The notes under the pieces: model-generated
Seen by the model: only the letters and a program-made list of their open reading frames with translations
Told to the model about the DNA's origin: nothing
Database searches by the model: none
Assembly (NCBI GenBank): GCA_947303395.1
Contig: CAMYYD010000003.1
Location: 159,029 to 223,028, forward strand
Origin: an uncultured Bacteroidales bacterium
GTDB lineage: Bacteria > Bacteroidota > Bacteroidia > Bacteroidales > F082
DNA: 64,000 bases
Direction of reading: 5' to 3'
Position numbers and translations under genes: made by a program
In this document: positions 56,746-64,000 of the stretch, one piece after another
Numbering within the stretch: the stretch's first letter is position 1
Layout of the letters: the number at the start of each line of letters is the position of its first letter

Positions 56746-57917
56746 CAAGAAAAATTACATATCAACTGCTTTGTGTTTTGATGCTTTTTAGTGTCAACTT
56801 GATATGTAATGCCCAAAGTGTCAATGATTTGGAAAAACAAGTCAACAAACTGCAGAATGAGATCAAGACTTCGCAAAATTTGTTGAAAAAGACTTCAAAA
56901 AACAAAGAGACGACAATTAAGGAAGTCGAGCTTTTGCAAGTGCAGATTAAGAAAAGAGACGATCTTATCAAGACTTACGACAAGCAGCTGGCGGTTTTAA
57001 ACAAAGAGACAAAAGGTTACAAAAAAGACATCAGCAATTTGCAGAACGAGCTTGAGAAAAACCGTAAGGAATATGCCGACCTTCTCGTGATTCATTATCG
57101 TAACAGAAACAATCTCAACAACTTACTGTTTATTTTTTCGTCGGAAGATTTCAATCAGGCGATTCGACGGATGAGATATATCCAGCAATTCAACGACCTT
57201 CTGAAACATAAAATGAGAGAAATCGACGAGACAAAAGCCGACATCAAGACAAGAATTAACAAGAACGAGACGGATAAAAAACGCATTGAGAAGCTCAACA
57301 ATACGCAGAAAAAAGAGCGCGATGAGCTGAATAAGGACAAAAAACAACTCAACGACAAGATTGCAAAGCTGAAAAAACAGGAAAAAAGCATCAAAAACGA
57401 TATAGCCCAAAAAGAGAAAGAGACACAGACTCTGCAAGCTAAGATTAAGAAAATCATTGAGGAAGAGTTGGCAAAACGCAAGGCAAACGCTGATATCGAC
57501 ACAAAACTTGCGGCAAGTTTCGAGAGCAACAAAGGCAAGCTTCCGTGGCCGGTGGTAAGCGGTGTGGTGACTAAAAAATACGGCAAAAATCCGCATCCAA
57601 CACAGTCGAAAGTCGTCGTGATGAACAACGGCATCGACATCTCAACAGACCAAGGAGCTAATGCGTTGTGCGTTTTCGACGGTCAGGTTTCGACAGTGTT
57701 TAACACCGGTTCCACCAATGTTGTTATGGTGCGACATGGAACGTATTTTACGCTTTACGCGAATTTGGACAAGGTTTTTGTGAAGTCTGGCGATAAGGTG
57801 AAGATAGGGGAGAAGTTGGGCTTGGTGCATACTGGAGCAACAGATAATGTGACAACGCTTCATTTTGAAGTTTGGAATGATAAGAATAACACTAATCCCG
57901 AAACGTGGCTGAAATAA
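56742..57917 (+). CDS. EnvC-like murein hydrolase activator with degenerate M23 domain
   Basis: A 391-residue exported protein (signal MTRKITYQLLCVLMLFSVNLICNAQ). Residues 26-255 form a long coiled coil, and residues about 265-391 are a LytM/M23-type domain. The zinc-binding HxxxD site reads NNGID and the HxH site is incomplete (YANL where YAHL is usual), while LHFEVW is kept. It should therefore be non-catalytic and act like EnvC, activating cell-separation amidases. It ends the dut-TPR-DUF4292-EnvC block. Confidence 0.85.
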   Translation: MTRKITYQLLCVLMLFSVNLICNAQSVNDLEKQVNKLQNEIKTSQNLLKKTSKNKETTIKEVELLQVQIKKRDDLIKTYDKQLAVLNKETKGYKKDISNLQNELEKNRKEYADLLVIHYRNRNNLNNLLFIFSSEDFNQAIRRMRYIQQFNDLLKHKMREIDETKADIKTRINKNETDKKRIEKLNNTQKKERDELNKDKKQLNDKIAKLKKQEKSIKNDIAQKEKETQTLQAKIKKIIEEELAKRKANADIDTKLAASFESNKGKLPWPVVSGVVTKKYGKNPHPTQSKVVVMNNGIDISTDQGANALCVFDGQVSTVFNTGSTNVVMVRHGTYFTLYANLDKVFVKSGDKVKIGEKLGLVHTGATDNVTTLHFEVWNDKNNTNPETWLK

Positions 57918-57925
57918 TCTCCTCA

Positions 57926-57955
57926 CCGTCATTTCGACCGAAACGCAGTGAAGTG
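57926..57955. repeat. half copy of the GTCATTTCGA element
   Basis: GTCATTTCGACCGAAACGCA followed by GTGAAGTGGA matches the left half of the element at 48759, just after the EnvC-like gene. The right half is missing. Confidence 0.5.
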
Positions 57956-57979
57956 GAGAAAACTTTAAACAAATGGAAT

Positions 57980-58108
57980 ATGAAAAGGCTATATAAATAT
58001 ATACTGGGTATTTTATTGATAATCAGCGTGTTATCAATAGGGTTTACATCTTGTTCGAGTTCGTATCATTCGTCGAGACACGATTGCAACTGTTCGAGGT
58101 GGAGATAA
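57980..58108 (+). CDS. very small lipoprotein
   Basis: A 42-residue product: MKRLYKYILGILLIISVLSI is a signal sequence ending in a lipobox (GFTSC), leaving a 19-residue Ser/His/Cys-rich mature peptide (CSSSYHSSRHDCNCSRWR). Short lipoproteins of this form are common in Bacteroidota. The start at 57980 follows EnvC by 62 nt. I see no function. Confidence 0.55.
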   Translation: MKRLYKYILGILLIISVLSIGFTSCSSSYHSSRHDCNCSRWR

Positions 58109-58145
58109 AAAACTGTAGAGACGCAAAATTTTGCGTCTCTACAGT
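58106..58145 (-). terminator. terminator of tRNA-Pro formed by a palindromic repeat
   Basis: A perfect 34-bp palindrome (58112-58145, arms ACTGTAGAGACGCAAAA) lies 3 nt after the tRNA-Pro 3' end on the minus strand and is followed by a T run. It belongs to the TGTA...TACA palindrome family seen inside the DUF4175 gene. Confidence 0.75.
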
Positions 58146-58148
58146 GTG

Positions 58149-58222
58149 TCGGGATGACAAGATTCGAACTTGCGGCCTCTTCGTCCCGAACGAAGCGCGC
58201 TACCGGGCTGCGCTACATCCCG
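58149..58222 (-). tRNA. tRNA-Pro (anticodon CGG)
   Basis: A 74-base cloverleaf has acceptor CGGGATG/CATCCCG with discriminator A, anticodon stem CTTCG/CGAAG and loop TTCGGGA (anticodon CGG, codon CCG), and a T loop TTCGAAT. CCA is not encoded. Confidence 0.95.
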
Positions 58223-58242
58223 AACCCGATTTTTTCGGACTG

Positions 58243-58276
58243 CAAAAATACAACTTTTTTTAATACCTAATACAAA
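58243..58276 (-). promoter_or_regulatory. promoter of tRNA-Pro
   Basis: On the minus strand TTTG (58276-58273), a 22-nt spacer and TATTTTTG (58250-58243) lie 20 nt before the tRNA. Confidence 0.5.
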
Positions 58277-58287
58277 ATTTTTTCAAT

Positions 58288-58386
58288 CTCTCACAGATTT
58301 CACGATAACACAGATTTGCAGTTCTTCCGCAGTGTTTTTCCACAAGGATTTAGTTCGCTAAAGCGAACGGATTTCACAGATTTTTT
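58288..58386. repeat. dispersed CAGATTTCACAGAT-type repeat, copy B
   Basis: CTCTCACAGATTTCAC and a 42-base block at 58340-58381 (CCACAAGGATTTAGTTCGCT, then TTCGCTAAAGCGAA as a small hairpin) match copy A at 38415 with equal length. It also lies in a divergent intergenic region. Confidence 0.6.
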
Positions 58387-58415
58387 GTTGGGTTTGTAAA
58401 AAAAATTAAGATTAA

Positions 58416-58446
58416 TTTGTTTTATAAAAATTATTGACTATCTTTG
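58416..58446 (+). promoter_or_regulatory. promoter of the unclassified ncRNA
   Basis: TTTG (58416-58419), a 19-nt spacer and TATCTTTG (58439-58446) fit the Bacteroidota consensus exactly, predicting a start near 58452. Confidence 0.7.
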
Positions 58447-58451
58447 CAGTG

Positions 58452-58737
58452 TCACTTGTCGAGTACCTTTAGGAAAAGATATGTGACAGGACATATTGGA
58501 AAGACGTTGTGCTGACGTTTTATCTGCGGCTAACCGAATCTCGCAAATTCATAATTGCTCGCACGATAAAGCAGTGGGATGACGTCCACGAGTTTTGTAT
58601 AATATTAGTGTGTCACCCAGACACATAGTATATACATTTTGCGTGGGCTTCGACATTGCTTATCCTCGAGCAATAGGCAATGCGAGAGCCTCGGTTGGCG
58701 GGATAGGCAAAGTGTAGATTCCCGCGCTTTTTCTTTT
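58452..58737 (+). ncRNA. unclassified structured non-coding RNA, about 285 nt
   Basis: The stretch has a strong promoter, no credible reading frame and a terminator. Visible helices are GTCAC/GTGAC (58451-58455 with 58483-58487), CTGC/GCAG (58524-58527 with 58571-58574) and TGTGTC/GACACA near 58609-58625. A hairpin of about 13 bp joins 58646-58659 (GGCTTCG, CATTGC) to 58677-58690 (GCAATG, CGAGAGCC). I looked for tmRNA, RNase P, SRP and riboswitch motifs and found none. A 6S-type or lineage-specific RNA is possible. It could also be a long leader of the vWA gene at 58840, but the terminator argues for a separate transcript. Confidence 0.6.
58698..58737 (+). terminator. terminator of the unclassified ncRNA
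   Basis: GCGGGA (58698-58703) and TCCCGC (58720-58725) form a stem followed by GCTTTTTCTTTT. An alternative longer closure uses GCGTGGG (58641-58647) with CCCGCGC (58721-58727). Confidence 0.75.
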
Positions 58738-58839
58738 ATGTTTTAAGGTTTTGTTGTTTAATAGCTTGGTATTGGGAATCTACCATAAAGGTTGTATTGA
58801 TTATCCACTATAATTATTAACTAATAAAATCTTTAAACA

Positions 58840-60438
58840 ATGAAAAAATCTTTATTTTTTTTAACGGCAATAATGTTGCTGATTCCTTTGATGACATTTG
58901 GTCAAGATTACTGGATTGAAGGCTTTTATGAAAGACATGGAGCAGGTAATTATACCTTGAAAGATGTTCATACACAAGGTATTTATCTTGATGGTCAAAC
59001 AAGTTTACAAAACGCTCTTCCTGGATCAAAAGAACATATTATTTGTGATGGGGTAGATGCAACAATGGTACAATTTAGATTTGAAAAGGCTACAACTGAC
59101 TGCCCTAGTAAATGGACTAATGGATTTTATTTCCAATATTGGGACGAGGACAATTACAAATGGAAGACTGACGTGGAAGCATGCAAAGGTGAATCTACTG
59201 GTTATTCAAAAAAACATATGGTTATGATGCTTGTTTTGGATTATAGTTTTTCTATGAAAGATAATATTTCTAGATTACAATCCAGTGCCATCAATTTTAT
59301 TAATACTATTAGCAATGTATCTAATGGTAATGTCCATATTGGAATTATCGCATTTTCAGGCATGGATTTAGCAGAGAACCAGTATTTCCCAATAACTCCA
59401 ATTGATAACAATAACAAAAGCCGTTTCATTAATTTTATACGGAATTCGAGTAAAGGTAAAGAAACAGCATTGTATTTTGCCATGGATAAAGCCCTAAAAA
59501 TGATGGAAAACTATGTCGCTGAAAATGATTTTCCAGAAGATAATTTCAATGGAACATGTATGATTACATTTACAGATGGATTGGATAACGCATCTATCAA
59601 CGATGATATTTCTGTATCAATGCATCGCGGTAGAAAGAACGAATATCTTGCATATATTAGCAGTCAATTAAAGGGTTCTTCACGCAAATATATAAAGGGT
59701 TTACCTGTTGAAAACTTTGAAATTGGTTTTACTGGTTCAGAGGATTTTACGCAAGAAGATAGAGACTTCTTTAGGGATGTTTTAATGCAAACAACACCGG
59801 ATGAGAAACATCTTAAATTAGCAACTCGTTTTGAAGAAGTTGAGGAATATTTCAGATACATAGCACGACAGTTAACAGAAAGATGGGAAACCATTAATAT
59901 GTATGTCGGAGAATCACAATATGGAAAGGTTCGCTGGGTGTTGAACTGCAGTGATCCAGTTGATATTCCAGAACCTAAACCGGAGCCAAAAGGCAAACGC
60001 TCACCATGGTTCGGTGTCAGTGTTGAAGCTGGTATTCTTGAGCATTTTTTTGCTGGTCTTAATTTGGATATGGCATTTTCTATTAGCAATTCATTTGCTT
60101 TAGGCGCGCGCATCGGTGCTTTTTATGGCTCGTATGAAGAATCGCATTCTTATAGTTACTATGATTATTATTGGGGTTATACCTATAATACATATACAGA
60201 AAGCAAATCTACAATTGGTTTCCTTATTGGACCTGATTTTAAATTCACTTTCCCGAATGATGCTGCAATCATTGCTGGTCTTGGTTATGGTTCTGTTAAT
60301 AATCAAGGTGCTGTGTATGTCAGAGCAGGCTACAAAACCAAAAAATCATTCTTTGTCACAGCAGAAACACTAGTGGGTGATTTTGTTGGAGCTGGTGTTG
60401 GCATAGGTTTCTCATTTGGAGGCAAACCGCGTAATTGA
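58840..60438 (+). CDS. von Willebrand factor A protein with C-terminal outer-membrane barrel
   Basis: A 532-residue exported protein with signal peptide MKKSLFFLTAIMLLIPLMTFGQ. Residues about 127-350 are a vWA domain with a MIDAS-like DYSFS and ITFTDGLDNAS. A Pro/Glu linker (PEPKPEPKGKR) follows, and residues about 388-532 look like a small beta-barrel (alternating strands, Gly-rich, ending in GIGFSFGG). This suggests a surface-exposed or periplasmic metal-dependent adhesion domain tethered to the outer membrane. I do not recognise the full-length architecture. Confidence 0.72.
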   Translation: MKKSLFFLTAIMLLIPLMTFGQDYWIEGFYERHGAGNYTLKDVHTQGIYLDGQTSLQNALPGSKEHIICDGVDATMVQFRFEKATTDCPSKWTNGFYFQYWDEDNYKWKTDVEACKGESTGYSKKHMVMMLVLDYSFSMKDNISRLQSSAINFINTISNVSNGNVHIGIIAFSGMDLAENQYFPITPIDNNNKSRFINFIRNSSKGKETALYFAMDKALKMMENYVAENDFPEDNFNGTCMITFTDGLDNASINDDISVSMHRGRKNEYLAYISSQLKGSSRKYIKGLPVENFEIGFTGSEDFTQEDRDFFRDVLMQTTPDEKHLKLATRFEEVEEYFRYIARQLTERWETINMYVGESQYGKVRWVLNCSDPVDIPEPKPEPKGKRSPWFGVSVEAGILEHFFAGLNLDMAFSISNSFALGARIGAFYGSYEESHSYSYYDYYWGYTYNTYTESKSTIGFLIGPDFKFTFPNDAAIIAGLGYGSVNNQGAVYVRAGYKTKKSFFVTAETLVGDFVGAGVGIGFSFGGKPRN

Positions 60439-60464
60439 TAATTTGTTTTAATAATTTTAATTTC

Positions 60465-60505
60465 AATCCCTTCAAAACCCCTGTTAAACATGTTTTGAAG
60501 GGATT
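60465..60505. terminator. hairpin after the vWA gene
   Basis: AATCCCTTCAAAAC (60465-60478) and GTTTTGAAGGGATT (60492-60505) are fully complementary, with a weak T-rich tail. It lies at the left edge of the duplicated 3'-end fragment. Confidence 0.6.
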
Positions 60506-60610
60506 TGTTTAAATCTCTTTTCCAGTTCTCGCTTCCAAACGAGTAATAGAGACATTACCCAGCAGGAGAGAGGCATCCAGAGGAAGCTGCCGCCGATTGC
60601 GGTAAAGAGT
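60484..60610 (-). pseudogene. C-terminal fragment of a Gate-domain gene (diverged duplicate)
   Basis: On the minus strand this stretch encodes TAIGGSFLWMPLSCWVMSLL and more, ending with a stop at 60484-60486. It aligns, 994 bases away, with the end of the gene at 61490-62428 (TAIGGSFLWMLLSRWAMSLL). Only about the last 40 codons are present. The higBA module lies between the two copies. The rest of 60439-60806 is AT-rich promoter-like sequence. Confidence 0.75.
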
Positions 60611-60688
60611 CTTTGTTAAATATTATTTAGATTTCATGCTGTGTTTTGCATCTTATGTTAAAAACGAAAAACCAATAATATTTTAATG

Positions 60689-60798
60689 TATTTTTGCCAA
60701 AAGATTCAAAAAGGATTATTTTGAAACATGATAAATATTTTTATATTCAATATTTTTTAATAATATTCTTCTATATTTCAAAATTTTTTGTATTTTTG
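60689..60798 (+). promoter_or_regulatory. two -7 boxes upstream of higB
   Basis: TATTTTTG occurs at 60689-60696 and 60791-60798. The second ends 8 nt before the higB start at 60807. The region is very AT-rich. Confidence 0.4.
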
Positions 60799-60806
60799 CA
60801 GGCGAT

Positions 60807-61106
60807 ATGAGAATAGTATCACACAGAAAATTGGTCGAGTTCTATCAAGAAGAGGGACATGGAGATGCGCAGGCGGCTCTTGAGCGATGGTATGAAATTG
60901 CAGAAGCTGCCGATTGGAGAAACTTGTCGGACATAAAAGTTGATTTTCCGTCAACGGATTATATTGGAAATCAACATTATGTGTTCAACATCAAAGGAAA
61001 CAACTATCGTTTGGTAGTGGTTGTGAAATTTACTATCGGCCATATTTTCATTAGATTTGTTGGAACCCACGCCGAATATGACAAAATTGACGCTAAAACA
61101 ATATAG
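60807..61106 (+). CDS. higB: HigB family toxin
   Basis: A 99-residue ribosome-dependent mRNA interferase-like toxin of the HigB family: RIVSHRKLVEFY, LERWYEIAEAADWRNLSDIK, VFNIKGNNYRLVVVVKF and FVGTHAEYDKID are the conserved blocks. It forms a toxin-first module with the next gene. The module lies between two copies of a neighbouring gene's 3' end, which suggests acquisition by transfer. Confidence 0.9.
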   Translation: MRIVSHRKLVEFYQEEGHGDAQAALERWYEIAEAADWRNLSDIKVDFPSTDYIGNQHYVFNIKGNNYRLVVVVKFTIGHIFIRFVGTHAEYDKIDAKTI

Positions 61107-61118
61107 GAGAATTAAAAA

Positions 61119-61481
61119 ATGAGCAAAATTACAAAAGAGCAATACGAATTTGCACTTCAAAGAATTGAAGAACTTCTTCCCATTGTCGATGACAACACAC
61201 CTTCAAATGATAGAAATGCAGTTGAGCTTACATTAATGTCGGAAACAGTAATAGAATACGAAAAAGTTCATTTCCCGATAGGTAAACCTACTGTTGCACA
61301 GCTTATTGAACTTTCGCTTGAAGACAAAAAAATGAGCCAAAAGCAATTGGCTCAAGAGATTGGAGTAAGTCCTTCACGCATAAGCGATTATGTCTCGGGG
61401 CGAGCTGAACCAACTTTAAAAATTGCAAGGCTTCTCTGTCAAGTTTTAGGAATCACTCCAGCCGCCATGATGGGGTGTTAA
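61119..61481 (+). CDS. higA: HigA family antitoxin
   Basis: A 120-residue antitoxin with an N-terminal helical region and a C-terminal XRE-type HTH (LAQEIGVSPSRISDYVSGRAEPTLKIARLL would span residues 82-111). It should neutralise HigB and repress the operon. It begins 12 nt after higB and ends 8 nt before the convergent Gate-domain gene. Confidence 0.9.
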   Translation: MSKITKEQYEFALQRIEELLPIVDDNTPSNDRNAVELTLMSETVIEYEKVHFPIGKPTVAQLIELSLEDKKMSQKQLAQEIGVSPSRISDYVSGRAEPTLKIARLLCQVLGITPAAMMGC

Positions 61482-61489
61482 AATATGTT

Positions 61490-62428
61490 TTAAGCTTGTT
61501 TTCTAATTCTCATTTCGATTTTCCTTTCCCAGACGAGCAATAGCGACATCGCCCAGCGGGAGAGAAGCATCCAGAGGAAGCTGCCGCCGATTGCGGTGAA
61601 GAGCAGTAAATCCTCAAGGTTGCTGTGAGAAACACCGATGTGGTGGTTCAGCAAATCGTTTTCCTCTCTTGTTGTAGTGCCAGTTTCAGCTTCGTCAATC
61701 ATGACAGCAGCGCCGTAAGCTAAACCCAAAGTGTTTGCGACAAGCCATAGGAACGCTGTACGAGGAGGTAAACCAAAGAAAACCATAACCGGTTTCAGGA
61801 AGTTGGAAATGTGCTTGATGATGCCGAACTCGTTGAGAATACGCTGAAGAAGTGTAAGAGCATAAACGAGAACTACCATCAGGCCGACAGTTTTGAGAGT
61901 GCGGAATGCCCAACTTTTCAGCATTTCAACAAAGGTAACGTTTTCTGCAGTAACAAGATGTGATTCTTTTGTGACAAACTCTCCAGGCATGATTTTATTT
62001 AAGACAAAAGCTAAAATAAAAGCCGATAAAGTTCTGATAATCACTATTCTGAGTGCAGATGAACCAGTTTTTGCCTGCACTGTTGTCTCCACAATCATGT
62101 TGTGCGAGCAGAGAACCATCACGGCGAGTATTGTGGCTTCGCGCATGCTTAACTCGAGCGTACTCATCACAGCCATTGCGGTGTAACAGTTCACAAAATA
62201 GCCTGAAACATATGCCAATGCGGCTTCACCAGGAAGTCCGAAACTCGAAAACACTGGTGTAAGCAGCTCTGAAATCCATTCGATGACTCCGAAATACTGT
62301 AAAAGCATGATGGCAAACGAGACGCCAATCATGATTTTGGTGAGCCACCAAATAGTCTTCAGCGCACTTGGAGTGGCAGAGCGCACACACGATAGCATGC
62401 GCTCTGTAAACTTTTGATTTTCAGACAT
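61490..62428 (-). CDS. Gate-domain (nucleoside recognition) membrane protein
   Basis: A 312-residue inner-membrane protein with about eight hydrophobic segments and two Gate-like halves (residues about 25-165 and 180-305), similar to spore maturation SpmA/SpmB-type proteins. SGYFVNCYTAMAVMSTLELS and LVANTLGLAYGAAVM are conserved-looking stretches. The transported substrate is unknown. Its last about 40 codons are duplicated in diverged form beyond the higBA module. It follows the S46 peptidase by 1 nt and is probably co-transcribed with it. Confidence 0.82.
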   Translation of the reverse strand: MSENQKFTERMLSCVRSATPSALKTIWWLTKIMIGVSFAIMLLQYFGVIEWISELLTPVFSSFGLPGEAALAYVSGYFVNCYTAMAVMSTLELSMREATILAVMVLCSHNMIVETTVQAKTGSSALRIVIIRTLSAFILAFVLNKIMPGEFVTKESHLVTAENVTFVEMLKSWAFRTLKTVGLMVVLVYALTLLQRILNEFGIIKHISNFLKPVMVFFGLPPRTAFLWLVANTLGLAYGAAVMIDEAETGTTTREENDLLNHHIGVSHSNLEDLLLFTAIGGSFLWMLLSRWAMSLLLVWERKIEMRIRKQA

Positions 62429-62429
62429 A

Positions 62430-64000
62430 TTATTCTGCGATAGTCATTTCGTCAATGAGACGTGTGCAACCTGCGTATTTGTCGATGAGGAACAACACGT
62501 AACGAATGTCGACGCTGATGTTCTTGCAGATTGAAGGGTCGTAGACGAGGTCGCTCATTGTACCTTCCCAAGTGCGGTCGAAATTCAAACCGAGCAACTG
62601 ACCTTCAGCGTTGAGAATCGGGCTGCCGCTGTTGCCACCGGTGGTGTGGTTACCAGCAATGAAAGCAACGTGCATCGAACCGTCTTTGTCGGCATAGCGA
62701 CCATAGTCTTTGTTATTGTAAAGCTCACGTAATCTGTCAGTTACAACATAATCGTAGATGTTTGGATCTTCTTTCTCCATGATACCGTCGAGGGTTGTGT
62801 AGTGACGATATGTGACAGCGTCTTTCGGCTTGAAACCGCCAACTTTACCGTAAGTCACGCGGAGTGTGAAGTTCGCGTCAGGATAGAGATTTCTTTCAGG
62901 GAAAACCTCAGGAATCATCTTCATCTGGCCTTCCATGTAAATGCGGCGAAGGTTGTTGATCTTGAGATTACATGATCTGTAATCGTCTTTCACGTTTTCA
63001 TCATAGAAGTCCCACATGCTCTTAAATGCAGCATATGCCGGGTCTTTCGCAATCATTTTTGCCTTTGAGACTTTAAACTCGTCAAGTAGTTTGTTGACTT
63101 TTTCCTCTGAAGTGAACATTGTTTTTCCAAAAAGATAATTAACATAAGCTTTCACATCGCCTTTAAATTTTTTATCAATCTCATTCAAAATCTCAGGACG
63201 GAAATCCTCGGGCTGGGCTGCACGGTAAGCGGTAAGCATAGCCACAGCAACCTCTTCATCAATCGGCTGATAATAATCCTTGAAAAATGCAGCCACTCTT
63301 GGTCTCAAATCATTGATTATGCCGTCAATATACTCTTGGTCAGCCGTTTCTTTTGTAACGTCGGCAAGCCCTCTGAAAAGAGATGCAAAATCAATAAGTT
63401 CGATGGAAAGACCAGCTTCTGTGAAATATGTCATGGCCATGCGATATTTCTCATATTCCGAATAGATAGTGTCGAAATCTCTCAAAGCGTTCTGATATTT
63501 CTGGCGGCGGCGTTCCTTATAGCACCACTCGTAGAACGATTCCTCGAAAGCTTTCTTTTTCTCAATTCCCTTGAAATCTCTGATACCTTCGATCACGCCC
63601 ATCCATTTCTTCCAGCCGTTGCCGAGACCTGCGTGTTTTGAAGCGTACTGGATTCTCACCTTCGGGTCTTTTTCCTGATATTTGTTATAAATGTCGAGAA
63701 TCTGTGTACGAAGGTCGACTACGACCGGATAAACCACGTTAGCCTCTTGATTTACAGCCACCGCAGGAAGATATTCATTGGTGCGTGCAGGATAACCGAA
63801 AACAAAGGTGAAGTCGTCTTTTTCAACGCCTTTCAATGAGATAGTGAAATGATAATCAGGTTTGTAAGGTTTGCCATCTTTATAAATTCTGAAGATGGAG
63901 AAGTCGCCGGTGTGACGAGGCCAGACCCAGTTGTCGGTATCGCCGCCGAACTTGCCGATATTTGAAGGTGGAGCGCCAACCATACGGACGTCGTCAAAAA
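62430..64000 (-). CDS. S46 family dipeptidyl-peptidase, DPP11-like (5' end outside window)
   Basis: Periplasmic serine exopeptidase that removes dipeptides from peptides used as carbon and energy source. The frame is open to base 64000, so the start lies beyond. Visible are DVRMVGAPPSNIGKFGGDTDNWVWPRH (63992 downward, with its conserved aspartate) and the catalytic serine in GGNSGSP. The S1-pocket motif reads LNFDRTWEG; Arg here, against Gly in DPP7, points to DPP11-type Asp/Glu specificity, as described for the Porphyromonas enzymes. The catalytic histidine is outside the window. Confidence 0.9.
   Translation of the reverse strand, partial: FDDVRMVGAPPSNIGKFGGDTDNWVWPRHTGDFSIFRIYKDGKPYKPDYHFTISLKGVEKDDFTFVFGYPARTNEYLPAVAVNQEANVVYPVVVDLRTQILDIYNKYQEKDPKVRIQYASKHAGLGNGWKKWMGVIEGIRDFKGIEKKKAFEESFYEWCYKERRRQKYQNALRDFDTIYSEYEKYRMAMTYFTEAGLSIELIDFASLFRGLADVTKETADQEYIDGIINDLRPRVAAFFKDYYQPIDEEVAVAMLTAYRAAQPEDFRPEILNEIDKKFKGDVKAYVNYLFGKTMFTSEEKVNKLLDEFKVSKAKMIAKDPAYAAFKSMWDFYDENVKDDYRSCNLKINNLRRIYMEGQMKMIPEVFPERNLYPDANFTLRVTYGKVGGFKPKDAVTYRHYTTLDGIMEKEDPNIYDYVVTDRLRELYNNKDYGRYADKDGSMHVAFIAGNHTTGGNSGSPILNAEGQLLGLNFDRTWEGTMSDLVYDPSICKNISVDIRYVLFLIDKYAGCTRLIDEMTIAE

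Noticed and set aside
58452..58737. tmRNA, RNase P RNA, SRP RNA or c-di-GMP riboswitch
   Set aside because: No tRNA-like ends or tag frame, no P4 core, no GGAA-type SRP loop with flanks and no riboswitch core motifs could be found.
60439..60806. Additional gene in the gap before higB
   Set aside because: Apart from the 3'-end fragment and promoter-like boxes no frame longer than a few dozen codons is present.

Overview
The window comes from a Bacteroidales-type member of the Bacteroidota. Three proteins end in type IX secretion C-terminal sorting domains. There are FeoA-FeoB fusion, DUF4954, DUF4175, DUF4292 and DUF4595 families, an S46 dipeptidyl-peptidase, membrane-anchored TPR-HTH regulators and many promoters of the TTTG/N19-21/TAnnTTTG type. 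The DNA looks chromosomal and mostly housekeeping. No insertion sequence, prophage or CRISPR array is visible.

Layout. 1-3309 is the 3' part of an alpha-2-macroglobulin gene, followed convergently by tsaB. 4114-15504 is a one-direction run for nucleotide-sugar supply: rfbC-rfbD-rfbB (dTDP-rhamnose), DUF4954, nagB, wbpD/wbpB-like genes, galE, a GDP-mannose pyrophosphorylase and a membrane CapD/WbpM-like dehydratase, with no glycosyltransferase. 15521-17037 holds tRNA-Thr, a small membrane protein and a ROK kinase. 17161-23307 is ileS-dksA-lspA-atpD-atpC, closed by a strong terminator. 23442-27366 has two paralogous porins, a YeiH-type transporter and a small membrane protein. 27424-33414 has tRNA-Cys, a TPR/AraC membrane regulator, a kinase-like protein, a possible structured RNA, a lipoprotein and feoAB. 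33391-36366 is a cobalamin-riboswitch operon, read leftward, for two T9SS surface proteins and a tiny cysteine-rich CWC protein. 36443-38383 is gltX-folB. 38539-42335 pairs a TPR-HTH regulator with a secreted leucine-rich-repeat protein; their promoters carry the same direct-repeat motif. 42346-42998 is a DUF5674 two-gene unit. 43098-57917 holds DUF4175, ybeY, mnmG, a methyltransferase, an NtrY-like kinase, a flippase and the dut-TPR-DUF4292-EnvC block. 57980-60438 has a small lipoprotein, tRNA-Pro, an unclassified non-coding RNA and a vWA/beta-barrel protein. 60484-64000 has a higBA module flanked by a duplicated gene 3' end, a Gate-domain protein and the C-terminal part of a DPP11-like peptidase.

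The most interesting signals lie between and inside genes. (1) Hairpin elements made of tandem octamers or heptamers run from the stop codon of one gene to near the start of the next, and in all three cases a repeat unit supplies the TAG stop. (2) Two perfect 16-bp parS-like palindromes flank mnmG (gidA), which suggests a centromere-like, origin-proximal region. (3) A roughly 285-nt RNA gene has its own promoter and terminator and no family I recognise. (4) A toxin-antitoxin module sits between two diverged copies of a neighbouring gene's 3' end. (5) Two shared or tandem operator motifs are present (CGTACC-N4-CGTACC and AGTAAA-N4-TTTACT). (6) Palindromic repeats are embedded in frame inside the DUF4175 gene. 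All calls come from reading the sequence; no search or folding program was run.
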